Positions 26,558-35,215 of a stretch of 37,916 nt of DNA are shown here, in pieces. Source of the stretch: Acidimicrobiales bacterium (lineage in GTDB: Bacteria > Actinomycetota > Acidimicrobiia > Acidimicrobiales > CAIXPF01); the NCBI GenBank assembly GCA_020846295.1, contig JADLEF010000196.1, positions 1-37,916 of the forward strand. The letters run 5' to 3'. The first letter of the stretch is position 1. The number at the start of each line of letters is the position of its first letter. A program made the translations under genes and the position numbers. Below the pieces are notes generated by a model. The model ran no database searches, was not told the DNA's origin, and saw nothing but the letters and a program-made list of their open reading frames with translations.

Positions 26558-27072
26558 ACATGCCTTCGCCCTACGACGTCATCAACGCCGATCACTTCAC
26601 CGCCGGCGCCCTCGGCGAGCCGGGTCAGCGCGTCTTCTACCTGCAGTGCCGCGGCGACGGTGTCCTGGTCAGCCTGCGGTGCGAGAAGCAGCAGGTCGGC
26701 GCCCTCGGCGAGTCCTTCGCCCGGGTCCTGCAGGAGCTGCCCGAGCGCACCCTCGGGCCCGTCCCCACCGACCTGGAGCTGGCCCTGCCGGTCGAGGCCG
26801 CGTTCACCGTCGGCGGCCTGGGGCTCGGCTACGACGCCGATCACGACCGGCTGCTGTTGCTCATCGAGGAGTTCGTCCCCGCCGAGGAACCCGACGATGC
26901 GCCGGAGGCGGCGGCGGCCCGCTGGGTGCTCACCCGCGAACAGGTGCACGCCTTCGTGGCCCGCGCCGAGGACCTGCTGCGCGGCGGCCGGCCGCTGTGC
27001 CCGCTGTGCGGCCGCCCGATCGACACCGAAGGCCACACCTGCCCCAAGACCAACGGCCATCGGCCTCACTGA
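26554..27072 (+). CDS. DUF3090 family protein
   Basis: YDVINADHFTAGALGEPGQRVFYLQCRGDGVLVSLRCEKQQVGALGESFARVLQEL...CPLCGRPIDTEGHTCPKTNGH. ATGA overlap with upstream stop. Confidence 0.9.
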   Translation: MNMPSPYDVINADHFTAGALGEPGQRVFYLQCRGDGVLVSLRCEKQQVGALGESFARVLQELPERTLGPVPTDLELALPVEAAFTVGGLGLGYDADHDRLLLLIEEFVPAEEPDDAPEAAAARWVLTREQVHAFVARAEDLLRGGRPLCPLCGRPIDTEGHTCPKTNGHRPH

Positions 27073-27100
27073 GCGCCGCACCGGAAGGTGGCCTCGAGCG

Positions 27101-27826
27101 ATGAACCTGCCCCCTCGCCGCCATCTCGACGACGCCGCCACGCTCGACGCGCTCCGCACCGGCCCCATCGACATACTGGGTCGTATGCCGTGGTCGTCGA
27201 ACGGCACCTACCTGGTGTCCATCGACGCCGAGGGCGAGCGCAAGGCCATCTACAAACCGTTGCGGGGCGAGCGACCGCTGTGGGACTTCCCCTCGGGGTT
27301 GTACAAGCGGGAGATCGCCGCCTACGAGCTGTCCGCCGCGCTGGGGTGGCAGGTGGTACCGCCGACGGTGCTGCGCGACGGCCCGCTCGGTGAGGGCTCG
27401 CTGCAACTGTTCGTCGACGCGGACTTCGAGCAGCACTACTTCACCGTGTCCGACGAGGCGCGGTACAAGCCTGACCTACAGGCCATCTGCGCCTTCGACA
27501 TCGTGGCCAACAACACCGACCGCAAGAGCGGGCACTGCCTCATCGGCAAGGACGAGCGGGTGTACGCCATCGACAACGGCCTGTCCTTCCACGCCGAGTT
27601 CAAGCTGCGCACGGTGTTGTGGGACTACGCCGGCGAGGAGATCCCCATGACCCTGCTCGACGACCTCGAACGCCTCGCCCAGGCCGGCCTGCCCGCCGCC
27701 GTCGGAGACCTGCTCGACGACGACGAGGAGCGCGACGCCTGCCTGCAGCGCACCCACCTGCTGCTGCGCAGCCGCCGCTTCCCGTCGGACCCCACCGGCC
27801 GCCGCTACCCCTGGCCGTTGGTGTGA
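27101..27826 (+). CDS. SCO1664-family / phosphatidylinositol kinase-like protein
   Basis: DILGRMPWSSNGTYLVSIDAEGERKAIYKPLRGERPLWDFPSGLYKREIAAYELSAALGW...ICAFDIVANNTDRKSGHCLIGKDERVYAIDNGLSFH. Confidence 0.9.
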   Translation: MNLPPRRHLDDAATLDALRTGPIDILGRMPWSSNGTYLVSIDAEGERKAIYKPLRGERPLWDFPSGLYKREIAAYELSAALGWQVVPPTVLRDGPLGEGSLQLFVDADFEQHYFTVSDEARYKPDLQAICAFDIVANNTDRKSGHCLIGKDERVYAIDNGLSFHAEFKLRTVLWDYAGEEIPMTLLDDLERLAQAGLPAAVGDLLDDDEERDACLQRTHLLLRSRRFPSDPTGRRYPWPLV

Positions 27827-28824
27827 ACGACCGGATGAACGAGCTCGACGAGCTGATCGCCCGGGCGGACCTCGACGGGCTGCTGCGCCATGTGGAGGTG
27901 CTGTGCGATCGGGCCGACTGGCCCGAGCTGCGGCGGCTGCGCGACGGCTGCCGCGCCGCCACCGACTCCGGCCGCCAGCTGTGGCCCGTCGCCGCCCACG
28001 CCGAGTACCGCCTGGCGTTGCAGGCCGATGCCGCCCAGGCCGGCGCCATCGTGAACGACGCCACCGGCCGGTTCTCCATCGGTCCGCTCAGCGAGGTGGT
28101 GGCCTCCACCCACGACTGGGCCTCGCTGGCCCCACACATCGACGCCGGGCCCATCCGGGCGCTGGTCGCCTACGAACGGGTGCTGCGGGGTGAGGACCTG
28201 CGCCGCGATCGCACGATCGACACCTCGGTCTACGACCTGCCGCTGGTGCTGCAGCCCTGGGAACCGACCTATCCACTGGCCACCTACGAGGCGTGGCGGG
28301 GGATCTTCGCCCCGCCGTCCAACCTGCCCCCGCTGCGGCCGGTGGTCCTGCCCTTCGAGGAGGCCCGGCTGGTCGGCGACCCGCTCGCCACCGACGCGCT
28401 GGGCGAGCTGACCCGTCCGTGGACCACCGAGTCCAACGGCCGGGCCGACAGCGTGGCCATCGCCGGCGACGCGCTGGACGCCATCGCTGCGCTCGGCGTT
28501 CCCGCTGCCCGGGTCTGCCCGATCGAGGGCCGCCAGGCGCTGGAGATCATGGCGTGGACGGCGGCCTCGGGTGGGGCGCACGGCCGCCGCCGGGGCATGG
28601 CCGCCGGCCGCTTCAACGCATGGTGGGCGCTGGCCTGTCTGGCCGGCCTCGGTGACGAGTGGCCGCTCGACGCCGAGGATCTCGGCGACGCGCTGGAGGA
28701 TCTCGCCTTCTACGCGTGGGACACCGCCGAGCCCGAGATGGGCTGGACGTTCCGCCTGGCCGTGGTCGACCCCGAGCGGGGCCTGTCCTGGGCGGCCATG
28801 GCCAACGACCAGCGCCTGGACTGA
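27823..28824 (+). CDS. Uncharacterised protein, translationally coupled to the SCO1664-family gene
   Basis: GTGA overlap at 27823; long ORF with protein-like composition (NELDELIARADLDGLLRHVEVLCDRADWPELRRLRDGCRAATDSGRQLWPVAAHAEYRLALQAD...). Hairpin follows the stop. Confidence 0.75.
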   Translation: MNDRMNELDELIARADLDGLLRHVEVLCDRADWPELRRLRDGCRAATDSGRQLWPVAAHAEYRLALQADAAQAGAIVNDATGRFSIGPLSEVVASTHDWASLAPHIDAGPIRALVAYERVLRGEDLRRDRTIDTSVYDLPLVLQPWEPTYPLATYEAWRGIFAPPSNLPPLRPVVLPFEEARLVGDPLATDALGELTRPWTTESNGRADSVAIAGDALDAIAALGVPAARVCPIEGRQALEIMAWTAASGGAHGRRRGMAAGRFNAWWALACLAGLGDEWPLDAEDLGDALEDLAFYAWDTAEPEMGWTFRLAVVDPERGLSWAAMANDQRLD

Positions 28825-28831
28825 ACGCGAC

Positions 28832-28862
28832 GGGGCCCGGGGATCATCGACCCCCGGGCCCC
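28832..28862. terminator. GC-rich terminator-like hairpin between convergent genes
   Basis: GGGGCCCGGGG-ATCATCGAC-CCCCGGGCCCC, 11-bp perfect stem, 8 bp after the stop at 28824; no T-run. Confidence 0.55.
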
Positions 28863-28899
28863 TGCAACGGCTGCACCCTGGACGGCGAAGCCGCCTGGA

Positions 28900-29865
28900 T
28901 CACCGTCCCTGAAGTGCCTCGATCAGCTTCGGCATCACCTTGTGGACGTCGCCCACGATGCCGAGGTCGGCGATCGAGAAGATCGGGGCTTCCTTGTCCT
29001 TGTTGATGGCGATGATGTACTTCGCGCCCTTCATGCCGACCATGTGCTGGGTGGCACCGGAGATGCCGGCGGCGATGTACACGGTCGGCTTGACGACCTT
29101 GCCGGTCTGGCCGACCTGGTAGGAGTACGGCACCCAGCCGGCGTCGACGATGGCGCGGGAGGCGCCGGGCGCCGCCTTGAGCAGCTTGGCCAGCTCCTCG
29201 ACCATGACGTACTTCGACTGCTCGCCGAGGCCGCGCCCGCCGGACACGACGATGGCCGCCTCCTCGAGCTTCGGACCGGTGGTCTCCTCCACGTGGCGGG
29301 CGGTCACCTTGGCCGCGCCGGTGGCACCGAGGTCCGGCACGTCGAGGTCCTCGACGTCGGCCTCGGACCCGCCCGCCGGCTCGGCGGCGAAGGACTTGGG
29401 TCGCACGAGCACGATCTTGACGGCGTCGCCGGTGAACTTGGTCTTGACGTTGGTGGTGCCGCCGAAGACGGGCTCCACGCCGACCACGTCGTCGCCGTCG
29501 ACCTCGATGTCCACGATGTTGGTGATCACCGGGGCGCCGAGCTTGGCCGACAGCCGACCGGCCACGTCGCGGCCGTCGTAGGTGGTGCCCAGCATGATCA
29601 GGTCGGGCGCACCGTCGGCCTCGATCTTGGCGGCGAGGGCGCCGGCCACCGCCGGGCCGAGCAGGCCGTCGTCGATGTCGCCGGTGGCGAACACGGTGCC
29701 CGCACCGTGCTCACCCACGGTCTCGGCCACGTCGTCGCCGTCACCGGCGTAGAAGCAGGCGACCTCGTCGGCGATCTCGCGGGCCTTGGCCAGCATCTCC
29801 AGGGTGATGGTCTTCACCGCGCCGTCGGCGGTCTCGGCGAACACCCACACGTTGTCCAGCGCCAT
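28900..29865 (-). CDS. etfA: Electron transfer flavoprotein subunit alpha
   Basis: ETF alpha C-terminal FAD motif [100 protein letters not shown]. Confidence 0.96.
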   Translation of the reverse strand: MALDNVWVFAETADGAVKTITLEMLAKAREIADEVACFYAGDGDDVAETVGEHGAGTVFATGDIDDGLLGPAVAGALAAKIEADGAPDLIMLGTTYDGRDVAGRLSAKLGAPVITNIVDIEVDGDDVVGVEPVFGGTTNVKTKFTGDAVKIVLVRPKSFAAEPAGGSEADVEDLDVPDLGATGAAKVTARHVEETTGPKLEEAAIVVSGGRGLGEQSKYVMVEELAKLLKAAPGASRAIVDAGWVPYSYQVGQTGKVVKPTVYIAAGISGATQHMVGMKGAKYIIAINKDKEAPIFSIADLGIVGDVHKVMPKLIEALQGR

Positions 29866-29866
29866 C

Positions 29867-30646
29867 TCAGATCACCTTCAGGTTCTCGAGGAAGGACACG
29901 ATCTCCGCGTAGCCTTCGCCTTCGTCTTCGACCACTCGGCCGGCCGCACGGGCCTCGGCCGCTTCGATGGCGACGATCTCCTGACCGCCGCCGGCCCAGC
30001 CGACATCGTCGCCGGACAGACCGAGGTCCGCCACGGTGAGCTCCTCGACCGGCTTGGACTTGGCCGCCATGATGCCCTTGAAGGACGGGTAGCGGGGCTC
30101 GACCACACCGGCGGTCACCGACACGACGGCGGGCAGCGGGCACGTGACCTCGTCGTAGCCGGATTCGGTCTGGCGCTCGACGTTCACGCTCTGGCCGTCG
30201 ATGACGATCGACTTGGCGAAGGTGACCGACGGCAGGCCCATGAGCTCGGCGATCTGGCTCGGCACCGTGCCGGTGTAGCCGTCGGAGGACTCGGTGGCGG
30301 TGAGCACCAGGTCGGGGCTCTTGCGGGCGATGGCGGCGGCGAGCACCTTGGCCGTGCCCAGCGCATCGGTGCCGCTCAGGGCCGGGTCGGACACGAGGAT
30401 GGCATCGGCTGCACCCATGGCGAGCGCGGTGCGCAAGCCCTTGGTCTCGCCACCGGGCGCCATCGACACCAGGCTGACGGTGCCACCACCCGCCGAGTCG
30501 ACGAGCTGCAGCGCCATCTCGACGCCGTAGGAGTCGGACTCATCGAGGATGATGTTGCCCGTCCGCTTCAGCGTCTTGGTGGCCGGATCGAGCGAACCGG
30601 GCTCGGCCGGATCTGGAATCTGCTTCACGCAGACGACGACATGCAT
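29867..30646 (-). CDS. etfB: Electron transfer flavoprotein subunit beta
   Basis: MHVVVCVKQIPDPAEPGSLDPATKTLKRTGNIILDESDSYGVEMALQL...DLVLTATESSDGYTGTVPSQIAELMGLPSVTFAKSI; directly upstream of etfA. Confidence 0.96.
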   Translation of the reverse strand: MHVVVCVKQIPDPAEPGSLDPATKTLKRTGNIILDESDSYGVEMALQLVDSAGGGTVSLVSMAPGGETKGLRTALAMGAADAILVSDPALSGTDALGTAKVLAAAIARKSPDLVLTATESSDGYTGTVPSQIAELMGLPSVTFAKSIVIDGQSVNVERQTESGYDEVTCPLPAVVSVTAGVVEPRYPSFKGIMAAKSKPVEELTVADLGLSGDDVGWAGGGQEIVAIEAAEARAAGRVVEDEGEGYAEIVSFLENLKVI

Positions 30647-30702
30647 ATCCGAATTGTGCTGCGCAGGGCAGGTGGCGGGCCAAATCAGGGCGCCGCCGAG
30701 GG

Positions 30703-31794
30703 GTGCCGATGCCACGGTCGTCGGTCACCGTCGGCCAGGATGAGCCGGTGCGAGTGCTCCTGGTCGTCAACCCGGCGGCGCGCCGGGTGACCGACGCGGC
30801 CGTGCGGCTGTGCACCGAGCGCTGGTCCGCCCGGCACGAGTTGACCGTGCTGCACAGCTCCGGTCCGTCGACGGCGTCGGCGCTGGCGCCGCTGCTCTGC
30901 ACCCGGGCCACCTCCAATGGGACCCACCGGACCGATGGCCCCGGCACGGCGGACGGCGGCCCCGGCACGGCGGACGGCGGCCCCGACGCGGTGGTCGTGC
31001 TCGGCGGCGACGGGATCCTGAACACGGTGGCCAACGCCATGCTCGACGCCGGTAGCGCCGCTGCGCTGGTCCCGCTACCGGCGGGCACCACGAACGTCGT
31101 GGCCCGGTCGATCGGGCTGCCGCCCGCGCTGGCCGACGCCGAACCCATCGCCCGGGAGGCCTTCGAGCGGGGGCGGGTCGCCCGGCGCGGCGTGGGCCGC
31201 ATCAACGGCCGGGCCTTCCTGGCCAACGCCGGCATCGGGTTCGACGCCTCGGTGGTGGCCCGCACGGAGGCCGCACCGTCACGCAAGCGCCGCTTCGGCC
31301 ACGCCTGGTTCGCCGCCTCGGCGACCGCGGAGGTGCTGAGCCGCCACGGCGCCCGCCACGCCGCGCTGCGCTGCGACGAGGGGCTGCTCGACGGCACACT
31401 GTTCTGGGTGCTGGCGCTCGCCGCCCACCCCTACACCTATGTCGGGCCGAGGCCGATCGAACCGGTCGGGCCGGCCGGCTGGTCCGGCGACGGCGGGTCA
31501 CTGCGGCTGGTCGGCGTCGCCCCGATGGGCGTCAACCGTCTGCTCCGCTTGGCGTCGACGGCGATCTTCACGTCGCGCGGCATCGATCGGGCCAAGGGCG
31601 TGTACTTCGCCCGGACGTCGTCCGCCGTGACCATCTCCAGTCGCGATGCCGTCAACTGGCAGATCGATGGCGAGCCGCAGCCGGCGCAGGACCGGTTCAC
31701 GCTCCGCTGGGAGCCGGCGGCGATCCGGGTCCTCGACCTTGCCGCCACCCCGGCGGCGGAGCGTTCCGCAGCCCGGCCTCCCACAGGGTCCTGA
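30703..31794 (+). CDS. Diacylglycerol kinase/lipid kinase family protein
   Basis: VRVLLVVNPAARR...AVVVLGGDGILNTVANAMLDAGSAAALVPLPAGTTNVVARSIGLP...FLANAGIGFDASVV...VNWQIDGEP. Start uncertain (GTG 30703 or 30748). Confidence 0.9.
   Translation: MPMPRSSVTVGQDEPVRVLLVVNPAARRVTDAAVRLCTERWSARHELTVLHSSGPSTASALAPLLCTRATSNGTHRTDGPGTADGGPGTADGGPDAVVVLGGDGILNTVANAMLDAGSAAALVPLPAGTTNVVARSIGLPPALADAEPIAREAFERGRVARRGVGRINGRAFLANAGIGFDASVVARTEAAPSRKRRFGHAWFAASATAEVLSRHGARHAALRCDEGLLDGTLFWVLALAAHPYTYVGPRPIEPVGPAGWSGDGGSLRLVGVAPMGVNRLLRLASTAIFTSRGIDRAKGVYFARTSSAVTISSRDAVNWQIDGEPQPAQDRFTLRWEPAAIRVLDLAATPAAERSAARPPTGS
30937..30985. repeat. 21-bp in-frame tandem repeat (two units plus partial) in the lipid kinase gene
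   Basis: GGCCCCGGCACGGCGGACGGC at 30937..30957 and 30958..30978, partial GGCCCCG at 30979; encodes GPGTADG repeats. Confidence 0.9.
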
Positions 31795-32539
31795 TCGCCT
31801 CGGCCGGCCGGTTGGTGATGATGCCCTCGACACCGAGGGCGGCCAGGCGGCGCTGCGCAACGGGGTCATCGACGGTCCAGGCGTACACGGCGAGCCCAGC
31901 CCCGTGGGCCCGCGCCACCATGTCGCCGTCGACGGCGCGCCAGTGCGGGTGCACGGCGGCGCACCCGAGCGAGCGCGCGTCGGCCACGGAGAAGCCGGCG
32001 ACCGACCCGGCATCCAGCAGCCAACCGACCGGTATGTCCGGCAGCTGTTGCACGGCTGCTTCGAGCGCGTCGCGGTCGAAGCTGCTGACCAACAACGCCG
32101 GGTGCTGTCGATGAACGCCGAGCTCGCGCTGCACGGCTGAGACCAGCTCCGCCACCGCTCGGCGCCCGGCGGACGCGCGCCCGGCGGACGCGGGTCCGTC
32201 GACCTTCAGCTCGAGGTTCAGCAACCCGCCGTCCCAGCCGTCGAGCAGGGCGAGCACCTCGGCCAGGGTCGGCACCCCGACGGGCCGCTGCGCCGCGGTC
32301 GTGTCGGCCACCACACGACCGGCGAGGGTCGCCGATCCGGCGGCGCGACCCCACGTCGGGTCGTGGTGCACCACGGCGATGCCGTCGGCGCTGAGGCGTA
32401 CGTCGAGCTCGATCCCGTCCGCCCCTTGCGCCCGGGCGAGCCCGAACGCGGCGAGGCTGTTCTCCGGCGCGTCGGCGCTGGCGCCTCGATGGCCGAGCAC
32501 GGCGGGCCCCGAGCGGGCGTGGTCTCGTTCCACCTGCAC
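31697..32539 (-). CDS. Glycerophosphodiester phosphodiesterase family protein
   Basis: AVLGHRGASADAPENSLAAFGLARAQGADGIELDVRLSADGIAVVHHDPTWGR...LLNLELKVDG...LVSSFDRDALEAA...VYAWTVDDPVAQRRLAALGVEGIITNRP. GTG start near 32539. Confidence 0.9.
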   Translation of the reverse strand: MQVERDHARSGPAVLGHRGASADAPENSLAAFGLARAQGADGIELDVRLSADGIAVVHHDPTWGRAAGSATLAGRVVADTTAAQRPVGVPTLAEVLALLDGWDGGLLNLELKVDGPASAGRASAGRRAVAELVSAVQRELGVHRQHPALLVSSFDRDALEAAVQQLPDIPVGWLLDAGSVAGFSVADARSLGCAAVHPHWRAVDGDMVARAHGAGLAVYAWTVDDPVAQRRLAALGVEGIITNRPAEAIRTLWEAGLRNAPPPGWRQGRGPGSPPAPSGA

Positions 32540-33052
32540 GCGTCCTTCCTGCCGTCGCGGCCCCACCGCTCCGGCCCGGCAGGCTAGCGACGAGCCGAAC
32601 GGCAGCGACCCGCCCCCACTGGTAACGGTTCCTATTGTGACTCCGAGTCCGGTGCTCGCCGCACCGAGGGCTGCTCGCCCCGGCCGGCTCGATCGTGACG
32701 CTGTCGGTGCTCGCGGTGGCGGCGGGGGCGACATCCGCGTCGCCGGGCCGTCGGACTCGAGGCCGGGTGTCCTCGGTGGCCGTCGTCGGAGCACGCCCGG
32801 CGGCCGTGCGGCGACCTGAACGGCGCGGCGCGATCGGTCGCGCCCGGGCAGCCAGGCGTGGTGGCACGTCGGTACTGGTCCTTGACCATCCTCCGTCGCC
32901 AACTGTGCGAGTGAAGTGAACGCAGGTCGACCGAGCGATGGCCGAGTGGTCACCGCACCGCAGCACCGTCGAACCGCAACGTCGGCGCCACCGACCCGTC
33001 AACGGCCGCTCACCACCCGTTTGCGGTAAAACTCCGCGAAAAATCTTGTGGC

Positions 33053-33085
33053 TATCCCTTGATCGCCAGGATTAACACGCTGTAA
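33053..33085 (+). promoter_or_regulatory. Tentative promoter upstream of whiB
   Basis: Locally AT-rich (against a very GC-rich background) with TTGATC-18 nt-TAACTT spacing. Pattern match only. Confidence 0.25.
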
Positions 33086-33234
33086 CTTTTGACGGTCGTT
33101 CGATCCCGCCTACGGCAGCATCCACTCGGCACCGCCCTCGTACCGGTGCCCCTTGGTGTCAGCAATCGGTCGCTTCGAACGTCATCACATCGTTCCATTT
33201 GTGCGTATTCTGCGCGCTGTGGGTTGGAGGTCAG

Positions 33235-33531
33235 GTGGCCCTTTCTTCGTCTCGTAACTTGACCCTCGCGGCCGAAAACGACGAATGGCGCCGAACGGCC
33301 AACTGCAGGGACACCAGTCCGGACCTGTTCTTCCCCGTCGGGACCACCGGTCCTGCGCTCGAGCAGATCGCCACCGCCAAGGCCGTGTGCGAGACCTGTC
33401 CCTCGATGCAGCCGTGCCTGGAGTTCGCCCTGATGACCAACCAGGACACGGGGATCTGGGGCGGCACCTCCGAGGAGGAGCGCCGCAAGCTTCGCAAGGC
33501 CTGGCTCGCTCGCCAGCGAGAAGCTTCCTGA
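33235..33531 (+). CDS. whiB: WhiB-family Fe-S transcriptional regulator (WhiB1-like by context)
   Basis: WRRTANCRDTSPDLFFPVG...AKAVCETCPSMQPCLEFALMTNQDTGIWGGTSEEERRKLRKAW: four Cys and G[VI]WGG motif. GGAGG 4 nt before GTG at 33235. Confidence 0.95.
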   Translation: MALSSSRNLTLAAENDEWRRTANCRDTSPDLFFPVGTTGPALEQIATAKAVCETCPSMQPCLEFALMTNQDTGIWGGTSEEERRKLRKAWLARQREAS

Positions 33532-33552
33532 CCGCTCGCAACCACCGTGCTT

Positions 33553-33587
33553 CGAACAGCCTCCCTCCGGGGAGGCTGTTCGCGTTT
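33553..33587. terminator. Intrinsic terminator between convergent whiB and pdtaS
   Basis: CGAACAGCCTCCC-TCCG-GGGAGGCTGTTCG perfect 13-bp stem, followed on the + strand by CGTTTTCC. Confidence 0.88.
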
Positions 33588-33629
33588 TCCCCCACCATGG
33601 GACGGCCGGACCGATCTGACGCGTTGGCG

Positions 33630-35177
33630 TCAGTCGTGGTCGCGCACCAACGGCACCTCGACCACCACCTCGGTCCCGGTACGGCCGTCGTCCCGACCGC
33701 GCACCGAGATGGTCCCCTCCAGTTCGTGCTCGACCAGCGTGCGCACGATCGACAGCCCCAGACCGGTCGAGCCGTCCAGCGAGAACCCCTCGGCCAGACC
33801 CGCGCCGTCGTCGAGCACGCCGACGCGGACCCGGGCCGCGCCGTCGACGTCATAGGGACCGGTGACCGTGACGATGACCTCCCCGCTGTCCACCGGCGCG
33901 GCTCCACCGCTCTCACCGGAACCCTCGGCGGACGGGGACTGGTGGTACGCGTGGTCCACCGTGTTCTGCAGCAACTCCGTCAACACCAGGGCGAGCGGGG
34001 TGGCCACATCGGCCGGCAGGGTCGGCGCGTCGCCCACCAACCGGAACAGCACCGCCCGCTCGGGCGCCATGAGCGACTCCTCGACCATGCGGATGATCGG
34101 CCGGGCGATGTCGGTGAACGGCACGTCGTCGCCCGCCTCCCGCGACAGCGTCTCGTGCACGACCGCGATCGACGCGATGCGCCGCACCGACTCCTCGATC
34201 GCCTCGCGGGCCTCGGCCGAGGACACCCGCCGGGCCTGGATTCGCAGCAGCGATGAGATGGTCTGCAGGTTGTTCTTGACGCGGTGGTGGATCTCACGGA
34301 TGTGCGTGTCCTTGGACACCAACAGCCGATCGAGGCGGCGCACGTCGGAGATGTCGCGCAGCACGGCCAGCACCCCGACGACCGCCTTGCGCTCGAGCAG
34401 GGGGACGGCGTGCACCAGCACGTGGGTGTGGTTGCCCCGCGACAGCTCTTGGGTGGCGGGCCGGCGCTGGGCCATCGACATGCGGACGACACCCTCGTCG
34501 AGGCCCAGCCGGGCGAGGGTGGCGCCCTCCACCTGGGCGACGACACCGAGCCGGTGCAACGCCGAGATGCCGTTGGGCGAGCAGTACTGCACGCGCCCGC
34601 CCTCGTCGAGCATCATCACCCCGTCGCCGACGCGGGGCAGCTCCTTGAGCGGGTCCTCGCTGCCCGGGAAGGGGAACTCCCCCAGGGCCACCATCCGGGC
34701 CAGCCGGCTGAAGGCGGTCAGGTAGGCGTTCTCGAGAGCCCCGTGGCGGCGGCCGCCGCTGGGCAGGCCGACGCTGGTGAGCACGCCGATCACCCGGCCC
34801 TCCCGACGCACCGGTATGGCCAGGATGGACGCCCGCACATCGTTGGCCGCGAGCAACTCGTCCGGCCCCACCGTCTCGCCGGAGCGCAGGCAGCGCTCCA
34901 CCTGCGGCTGGACCGACCCGGTGAACACCTGGCCGACGAGGTCGTTGGGGTGCATGGTCTGGCTGGTGGTGGGCCGCACCTGGGCCAGCACCACGTAGCG
35001 GCGGCGGCCGGCCCGGGCGTCCGCACCCTCCGCCAGGTCCGCCGCGGCGAACAGCACCAGGTCCGTGAACGACAGGTCGGCGAGCAGGCCCCAGTTGGCC
35101 ACCAGCCGGTGCAGGTGGTCCACGTCCGCCGCGACCAGGCCGGTGTGCACCCGGGCGACTTCGGCCAGGCTGTACAT
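33630..35177 (-). CDS. pdtaS: PdtaS-like sensor histidine kinase (GAF/PAS/HisKA_2/HATPase)
   Basis: N-terminal VDHLHRLVANWGLLADLSFTDLVLFAA resembles mycobacterial PdtaS from memory; IREIHHRVKNNLQTISSLLRIQARR HisKA_2; HATPase LVLTELLQNTVDHAY...DDGAGL...GLGLSIVRTLV. Confidence 0.9.
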   Translation of the reverse strand: MYSLAEVARVHTGLVAADVDHLHRLVANWGLLADLSFTDLVLFAAADLAEGADARAGRRRYVVLAQVRPTTSQTMHPNDLVGQVFTGSVQPQVERCLRSGETVGPDELLAANDVRASILAIPVRREGRVIGVLTSVGLPSGGRRHGALENAYLTAFSRLARMVALGEFPFPGSEDPLKELPRVGDGVMMLDEGGRVQYCSPNGISALHRLGVVAQVEGATLARLGLDEGVVRMSMAQRRPATQELSRGNHTHVLVHAVPLLERKAVVGVLAVLRDISDVRRLDRLLVSKDTHIREIHHRVKNNLQTISSLLRIQARRVSSAEAREAIEESVRRIASIAVVHETLSREAGDDVPFTDIARPIIRMVEESLMAPERAVLFRLVGDAPTLPADVATPLALVLTELLQNTVDHAYHQSPSAEGSGESGGAAPVDSGEVIVTVTGPYDVDGAARVRVGVLDDGAGLAEGFSLDGSTGLGLSIVRTLVEHELEGTISVRGRDDGRTGTEVVVEVPLVRDHD

Positions 35178-35215
35178 CGTCGGCCGATGCTACCGGTCGG
35201 GGCGACCGCCGCCGG

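Noticed and set aside
32641-32919. Small ORF ...GSIVTLSVLAVAAGATSASPGRRTRGRVSSVAVVGARPAAVRR...
   Set aside because: Short, Arg/Ala-rich, no clear ribosome-binding site and no recognisable family; could be a degraded gene but not supportable from sequence alone.
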